Of a DNA stretch of 64,000 bases, positions 60,146 to 64,000 are shown one piece after another. Numbering within the stretch: the stretch's first letter is position 1; each line of letters opens with the position of its first letter. The position numbers were made by a program, and so were the translations under genes. The notes beneath the pieces were generated by a model. The model did no database searches, was not told the DNA's origin, and saw only the letters and a list, made by a program, of their open reading frames with translations. Origin of the DNA: Vicinamibacteraceae bacterium (GTDB lineage Bacteria > Planctomycetota > Phycisphaerae > Phycisphaerales > UBA5793); NCBI GenBank assembly GCA_011525805.1, contig WYBR01000109.1:124001-188000 (forward strand), written 5' to 3'.

Positions 60146-60889
60146 TCATGGCACGCGCAGCATCAGCCGATTCTTCGTCCAACTCAGGAACCCCAGCGCC
60201 TTGACCTTCTCTTCGCTCTCCTCGACGGTGAGGCCGAGCGCGGGGACGTACCACGTCGTCGTCGTCTCTTCCACGTCCGCCCGGCCGAGGTCGAGAATGA
60301 GCACGCGTCGGAAGCGCGCGGCGCGGTGAACGCCTCCGTCGGGCAGCAGCACGTCCTGGTCGTCGAGGCGCGTGAGCGTCTGCGTCGCCGTGCCTCGATC
60401 GACGAGGCGCGAGACGTTGTGCAGCGAGCGGACGACGACGCTGTGGCTGGTCGGCAGTTCGGCCCCGCTCGCCAGCGCGCTGCTGAGCAGCGGCAGGGGC
60501 GGCTCAAAGGTCGTTACGGCGCGGTTCGGAAAGTCCGTCGTCTCGATGAGCAGCGTCTCGGCGTCGCTCACGCTGAAGACCGAAGCGCGGTCGCCGCCGA
60601 TCTCGCTTCGCCAGAGGTCGTGGCCGCTCGGCGCCGTCGTCATTGTGATGAGCGAGGCGACAGCGCCCCTTTCAACGACGGCGAAGGTGCGCGAGCCGGC
60701 GGTCGCGGCCGCGAGGGTTCGATCGACGGCAATCTCGGCTGGCCACTGTGCGGCGAAGAGGTCGGCGGGGTCGTATCCCGGCAGGAGGCCGTCGGGCCCC
60801 GGCCGCGCGCACCCTGCCGCGAGCAGCAGTGCCGACGCGGCCGCGAGGACGGCGGCGCGATGGCGGGCGGACGGGAGGGCGGCGGGCAT
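60146..60889 (-). CDS. Uncharacterised lipoprotein
   Basis: A 247-residue protein with a lipoprotein signal peptide (ALLLAAGC, Cys about 27), then a beta-rich domain. The middle reads LDDQDVLLPDGGVHRAARFRRV and the end has TTTTWYVPALGLTVEESEEKVKALG, reminiscent of small outer-membrane lipoproteins that share a lipid-binding fold, but I cannot name a family. ATG 60889 was preferred to a TTG two codons upstream, and TAACCT (60896..60901, minus strand) ends six bases before it. Divergent from the DUF4175-like gene. Confidence 0.7.
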   Translation of the reverse strand: MPAALPSARHRAAVLAAASALLLAAGCARPGPDGLLPGYDPADLFAAQWPAEIAVDRTLAAATAGSRTFAVVERGAVASLITMTTAPSGHDLWRSEIGGDRASVFSVSDAETLLIETTDFPNRAVTTFEPPLPLLSSALASGAELPTSHSVVVRSLHNVSRLVDRGTATQTLTRLDDQDVLLPDGGVHRAARFRRVLILDLGRADVEETTTTWYVPALGLTVEESEEKVKALGFLSWTKNRLMLRVP

Positions 60890-60895
60890 GATCAA

Positions 60896-60901
60896 AGGTT
60901 A
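60896..60901 (-). promoter_or_regulatory. Weak -10 hexamer, possible leaderless promoter (lipoprotein)
   Basis: On the minus strand TAACCT ends six bases (TTGATC) before ATG 60889. It is a weaker match than the other leaderless cases. Confidence 0.35.
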
Positions 60902-60999
60902 TGGACGGGGGGCAGTCGCGTCGATGAGCGAGGCGGATTCCGCGGCGTCGATCACTCCGGCCGCCGTAGGATTGGTCGGCTGAGCAGGACCGCATCCGG

Positions 61000-63225
61000 A
61001 TGTCCGCACGCGACCCCATCCCGACGACGCGTCAGCGTCTTGACGGCGCCCGGCGCGAGCTGGCGCTGTGTGCCGTCGCCCGTCGCGTCGCGGCCGCGCT
61101 GTGGCAGTGGCTCGCGCTTGCCGGCGCGATTGTCTCGATCGACGTTTTGTGGCCGCTGCCCGCGGGCGTGCGATTCGTCGCGGCCGGATTGCTCGTCGTC
61201 GGCCTCGTGCGGATCGCGTGGTCCTGCGTTCCTCCGCGGATCGTGCGCAGCGCTTCGCACTCGCGCCTGGCGCGCGAGATCGAGCGCCGCTGCCGCCTGC
61301 CGCATAACCCGCTCATCAACGCCGTGCAGTTGCAGACAGCGCCGGTGCACGGAGCGGCCCCGGATCTTCAGGCGCTGCTGCTCGACCGCTCCGCGCAGCG
61401 AGGCGAGGAGGCGGCGCGAGCCACCGGCGAGTCCCGACTCGTTGATGCTCCAGCGCGCAACCGCTCGCGCATCCTGCTGCTTGGCGGCGCTGCATTCGCG
61501 GCGGCGGTGATGCTCCTGGCGCCGCGCCAAATTGACGCCGTCGCGCTGCGCCTTGTCGATCCCTGGGGCGATCATCCGCCCTACACGCCGCTGACCTTCG
61601 AGGTCAACACTGAACCCGAGGCATCGGACCTGATCTACGGCGACTCGGCGAGGGTGAGCGTGCAGATCGCCGGCGGCGCCGTGCCGCACGCCGACTTCGT
61701 CTGGCGGGCGCGCGGCGATCGCGGCGCGGCGCCGCAGCGGCAGCCGATGAGCGCGAGGGCGGGTCTCACGGCCCAAGAACTGCCGCAGTATTTGACGCTC
61801 CTGCGCGACTGCCGCGAGGCGATCGAGTTCATGATCGACACGCCCCGCGGCCGTAGCCGATGGTTCATCCTCGAACCGCGCCTCGAGCCGCGCTGGGCTT
61901 CGCGCACGCTGACGATCTCCGGTCCCGACTACGCCGCAGCACAGGGGCAGCGCCGCCTGCCCCTTGCCGATGAGCCCGAGCCGCTGCGCGTGCTGGAGGG
62001 CAGCCGACTCGAACTCAATGCGACCTCGACGCTGCCGTTGCGAGCCATGAAGGTTACGGCCTCGCCAGACGCCGTCGCGCTCTCCGCGGATCGGCGCGAA
62101 GCGGAATGGACGTGGAAGGCCACGCCTGCGGGTCGGCGCGAGATCGACTTCTCGCTCATCGGCCCGACGGGACTTGCGTCCTCTCGGATGCGAGTCGTGG
62201 TGGAGGTCGTCGCCGATGCGCCGCCGGTGGTGAAGATCGAGCGCCCGCCTGCCCGCGCCGCGGCCCTGCCCGATCAGCAGTTTACCTCGCGCGTGACGGC
62301 GAGCGACGATCTCAGCCTCGCCGATCTCACGCTCACGACGCAGGTCGAGCGAAACGGGGAGATCATCGAGGAGCACGAGCAGCGCCTCGGGCCGGCTGAA
62401 GGCGAAGGCGTGAGCCGCGCCGGCGCCCGCCTTGACGTCGATCTCATGGCCTTCGACGTGCAGCCTGGCGACATCGTGCGCATGCAGGCACGCGCTTCCG
62501 ACCGCCGCGGTGAGGAGTTCGGCGGATCGCAGACCGCCGAGTCAACCCCCGCCGACATCCTCATCATCGATCAGGCCGCCTACAACGCGATGTGTCAGGG
62601 CGCCAGCCCGGGGGCCGAAGGCGAGTGCGAAGGTGAGGGGCAAGGGCAGGGTCAGGGGCAAGGGCAGGGCGAAGGCCAGGGGCGCGGCGCCGGCGGAGGA
62701 GGCGGGCAAGGTTCATCCGCCGGCGACCTGCCCGGCGCCGCCTCCGGATTCTCCATCGGCGGGCAGAATGGAAACGGCGAGCAGCCAGGACGCGGCGCGT
62801 CAGACGATGCCGACTCGTCAGACTCCGCCGCTTCGTCGGGCGCCGGCTCATCTCCCGGCGGCGCGCCGGGCGGTCGCACTCCCATCGACTCCAGCGGGCA
62901 ACCGACGAGTGAACAACTCCTCGCCCGCGCGCAGGCCGAGTCGCGCTCGCTTATCGAGCAGGAGAGCGAGGACCAGCCGGTGCAGGGGGAGAGCAACCCG
63001 GACGCGCCGCGCCGCCACCTGGACTCTCCGGAAGATGCGGGCGAAGCGCCGCTGCCGGCCGCCAGCCGGGCGACGCAGCGCCTCGGCGAGGCTCAGGCGC
63101 CGGACGAAGCCGGGCCGACCCTTGGCGTCCCCGCGCGCTACCGCGATCTCGTCGCGCGGTACTTCAAGCGGCTCGCGGAAGCATCATCCGCGGAGCCGGA
63201 AAGGAGCACGACCCGTGATGAGTAG
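61000..63225 (+). CDS. DUF4175-like membrane protein
   Basis: A 741-residue protein with two N-terminal transmembrane helices (about residues 35-72), a third near 155-170, then a large periplasmic beta-rich part including VDPWGDHPPYTPLTFEV and a DDLSLADLTL segment. A Gly/Gln-rich run (GEGQGQGQGQGQGEGQGRG, about 544-575) and an acidic, Ser/Asp-rich stretch precede the C-terminal helix VPARYRDLVARYFKRLAEA. It resembles DUF4175-type proteins found near MoxR/Bat-like gene clusters, but no MoxR ATPase is in the window. Its stop overlaps the following DUF4159 gene by eight bases. Confidence 0.6.
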   Translation: MSARDPIPTTRQRLDGARRELALCAVARRVAAALWQWLALAGAIVSIDVLWPLPAGVRFVAAGLLVVGLVRIAWSCVPPRIVRSASHSRLAREIERRCRLPHNPLINAVQLQTAPVHGAAPDLQALLLDRSAQRGEEAARATGESRLVDAPARNRSRILLLGGAAFAAAVMLLAPRQIDAVALRLVDPWGDHPPYTPLTFEVNTEPEASDLIYGDSARVSVQIAGGAVPHADFVWRARGDRGAAPQRQPMSARAGLTAQELPQYLTLLRDCREAIEFMIDTPRGRSRWFILEPRLEPRWASRTLTISGPDYAAAQGQRRLPLADEPEPLRVLEGSRLELNATSTLPLRAMKVTASPDAVALSADRREAEWTWKATPAGRREIDFSLIGPTGLASSRMRVVVEVVADAPPVVKIERPPARAAALPDQQFTSRVTASDDLSLADLTLTTQVERNGEIIEEHEQRLGPAEGEGVSRAGARLDVDLMAFDVQPGDIVRMQARASDRRGEEFGGSQTAESTPADILIIDQAAYNAMCQGASPGAEGECEGEGQGQGQGQGQGEGQGRGAGGGGGQGSSAGDLPGAASGFSIGGQNGNGEQPGRGASDDADSSDSAASSGAGSSPGGAPGGRTPIDSSGQPTSEQLLARAQAESRSLIEQESEDQPVQGESNPDAPRRHLDSPEDAGEAPLPAASRATQRLGEAQAPDEAGPTLGVPARYRDLVARYFKRLAEASSAEPERSTTRDE
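62629..62724 (+). repeat. Low-complexity Gly/Gln-coding repeat
   Basis: A run of GGGCAAGGGCAGGG-like units inside the DUF4175-like gene. It codes for alternating Gly and Gln and is likely a flexible linker. Confidence 0.6.
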
Positions 63226-63922
63226 CCTCGCCGCCAGCGCCGCCGTTGTCGCCGGCGCTCTTCTCGCCGCAGCGACTCAACCGCTCTCATCGCCGACGGA
63301 CGCGGCGCAGCCGCCAGGCGAATCGGCGCCGGCCGAGACGCTCGTGCGCGTCGCCCACCTCGTCTACTCGACGAACAAGACGAGTCAGTGCTTCGCCACG
63401 GGATACCTCGACCTGCTGGCGCGCGAGACGGAGATCAAGGTCGATCGCCAGGCGGTCCGAGTCGATCTCGATTCCGAGGATCTTTACCAGTATCCCTTCG
63501 CGGTGCTCAGCGGCGAAGGGGGTTTCCGCTTCACCGACGCCCAGTTCATGGCCCTGCGCGAGTACATCGAACGCGGTGGGTTCATCCTCGCCTCCGCCGG
63601 CTGCTCCAACGCCGAGTGGAACCGGTCGTTCCGCGACGAGATGCGGCGGCTCTTTCCGGAAGGGGCGCTCGAACCGCTCGAACTCTCCGAGGACATGTTC
63701 CAGACCGTCTTCCGCATCTCCCAGTTGAGAACCAAGTCGCACAACACCGAGGTGAAACTCTTCGGCATGCGCGTCAACGGTCGCCTCGCGCTGGTCTACT
63801 CCCCCGAGGGGCTCAACGACACCGGCAACGCCGGCGGCGGATGCTGCTGCTGCGGGGGCGACGAGATCCGCGACGCCAAGTACATCAACGCGAACATCCT
63901 GGCGTGGGTGTTGATGCACTGA
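63218..63922 (+). CDS. Exported DUF4159-domain protein
   Basis: A 234-residue protein with an N-terminal signal (MSSLAASAAVVAGALLAAATQ) and a DUF4159 domain: VRVAHLVYSTN, DLDSEDLYQYPFAVLSGEGGFRFTD and LREYIERGGFILASAGCSN, with a later FPEGALEPLELSEDMF. The C-terminal GGGCCCCGGDE has a run of four cysteines that could bind metal. The start is ATG 63218; a GTG three bases upstream has better spacing to AAGGAG (63201..63206). Such proteins occur next to DUF4175/MoxR-type genes and may be involved in envelope or stress functions; the precise role is unknown. Confidence 0.72.
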   Translation: MSSLAASAAVVAGALLAAATQPLSSPTDAAQPPGESAPAETLVRVAHLVYSTNKTSQCFATGYLDLLARETEIKVDRQAVRVDLDSEDLYQYPFAVLSGEGGFRFTDAQFMALREYIERGGFILASAGCSNAEWNRSFRDEMRRLFPEGALEPLELSEDMFQTVFRISQLRTKSHNTEVKLFGMRVNGRLALVYSPEGLNDTGNAGGGCCCCGGDEIRDAKYINANILAWVLMH

Positions 63923-63937
63923 CATCGAGGCAATTGG

Positions 63938-64000
63938 CTCGCCGCCCTTCGGTCGTGAGCCTCTCTTCGAGCCTGAGCCTCAGAGCCGAAGGCAAGGTCG
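63938..64000 (-). repeat. Dispersed 63-bp repeat, copy B (truncated by window end)
   Basis: Reverse-complement copy of 56998..57060 with about five differences. It follows the DUF4159 stop by 16 bases and reaches the last base of the window, so its true length is not known. Confidence 0.75.

Noticed and set aside
62629-62724. Minisatellite-like DNA in the DUF4175-like gene
   Set aside because: The repeat follows the Gly/Gln codon pattern in frame and is better explained as a coding low-complexity linker.
1-64000. CRISPR arrays, insertion sequences, prophage or integrase genes
   Set aside because: No spaced direct repeats, transposase motifs or phage genes were seen; the repeats found are listed separately.

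Overview
This 64-kb window is a very GC-rich, gene-dense bacterial chromosome segment. Several features point to Planctomycetota, probably class Phycisphaerae: membrane proteins with a CxxCGYDLR...CPECG zinc ribbon, a PEP-CTERM-like exported protein, a DUF4159 protein, a fused SecDF and large TPR proteins. KdsB, TolC/HlyD-type proteins and many lipoproteins indicate a Gram-negative envelope. The taxonomic call is an inference from gene content; no rRNA is present. I saw no insertion sequence, prophage or CRISPR array.

Layout. 1-3.2 kb: RluA-type pseudouridine synthase, MATE exporter, tRNA-Cys with its own promoter, DinB-like protein. 3.4-7.8 kb: a three-gene 2-oxoacid (pyruvate-type) ferredoxin oxidoreductase operon whose first gene fuses the gamma subunit, a GltD-like FAD/NAD(P)H module and a 2[4Fe-4S] ferredoxin. 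7.8-14.8 kb: double ABC-2 permease, ArsC, a pseudopilin, a CaCA antiporter, ProRS, a sulfotransferase. 14.8-16.9 kb: nrfHA for ammonia-forming nitrite reduction. 17-20.5 kb: a TolC/HlyD pair. 20.7-24.2 kb: a PEP-CTERM-like protein, then three tandem zinc-ribbon membrane paralogs. 24.3-29.1 kb: isocitrate dehydrogenase, TerC protein, exported methyltransferase, BrkB protein. 29.1-38.7 kb: a structured leader RNA ending in a terminator, then nusA-infB-rbfA, an EndoIII-like protein and a 1205-aa TPR lipoprotein. 38.7-42.4 kb: a solitary DNA methyltransferase divergent from MTAP, then a DUF2934/Hsp20/HPF-like stress cluster. 42.5-45.6 kb: a parallel beta-helix/PA14 protein and an RsuA-family pseudouridine synthase. 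45.7-54.8 kb (minus strand): Nudix, S2P-like, rhomboid, tgt, yajC, secDF, LysM. 55-60 kb: two-domain thioredoxin, fmt and def, a TPR protein with kdsB. 60-64 kb: a lipoprotein and a DUF4175-like/DUF4159 pair.

The main cross-cutting observation concerns transcript starts. At least eleven genes, all first in their transcription unit or separated from their neighbour, have a -10-like TAnnnT hexamer ending only 5-8 bases before the start codon, with no Shine-Dalgarno in the gap. This predicts leaderless or nearly leaderless mRNAs. Other genes carry clear Shine-Dalgarno sequences, so two initiation modes seem to coexist. Other points of note are the Por fusion, the nusA leader RNA, a dispersed 63-bp repeat, the recent homogenisation of the zinc-ribbon segment in three tandem paralogs, and an S2P-like protein that has lost its HExxH motif.
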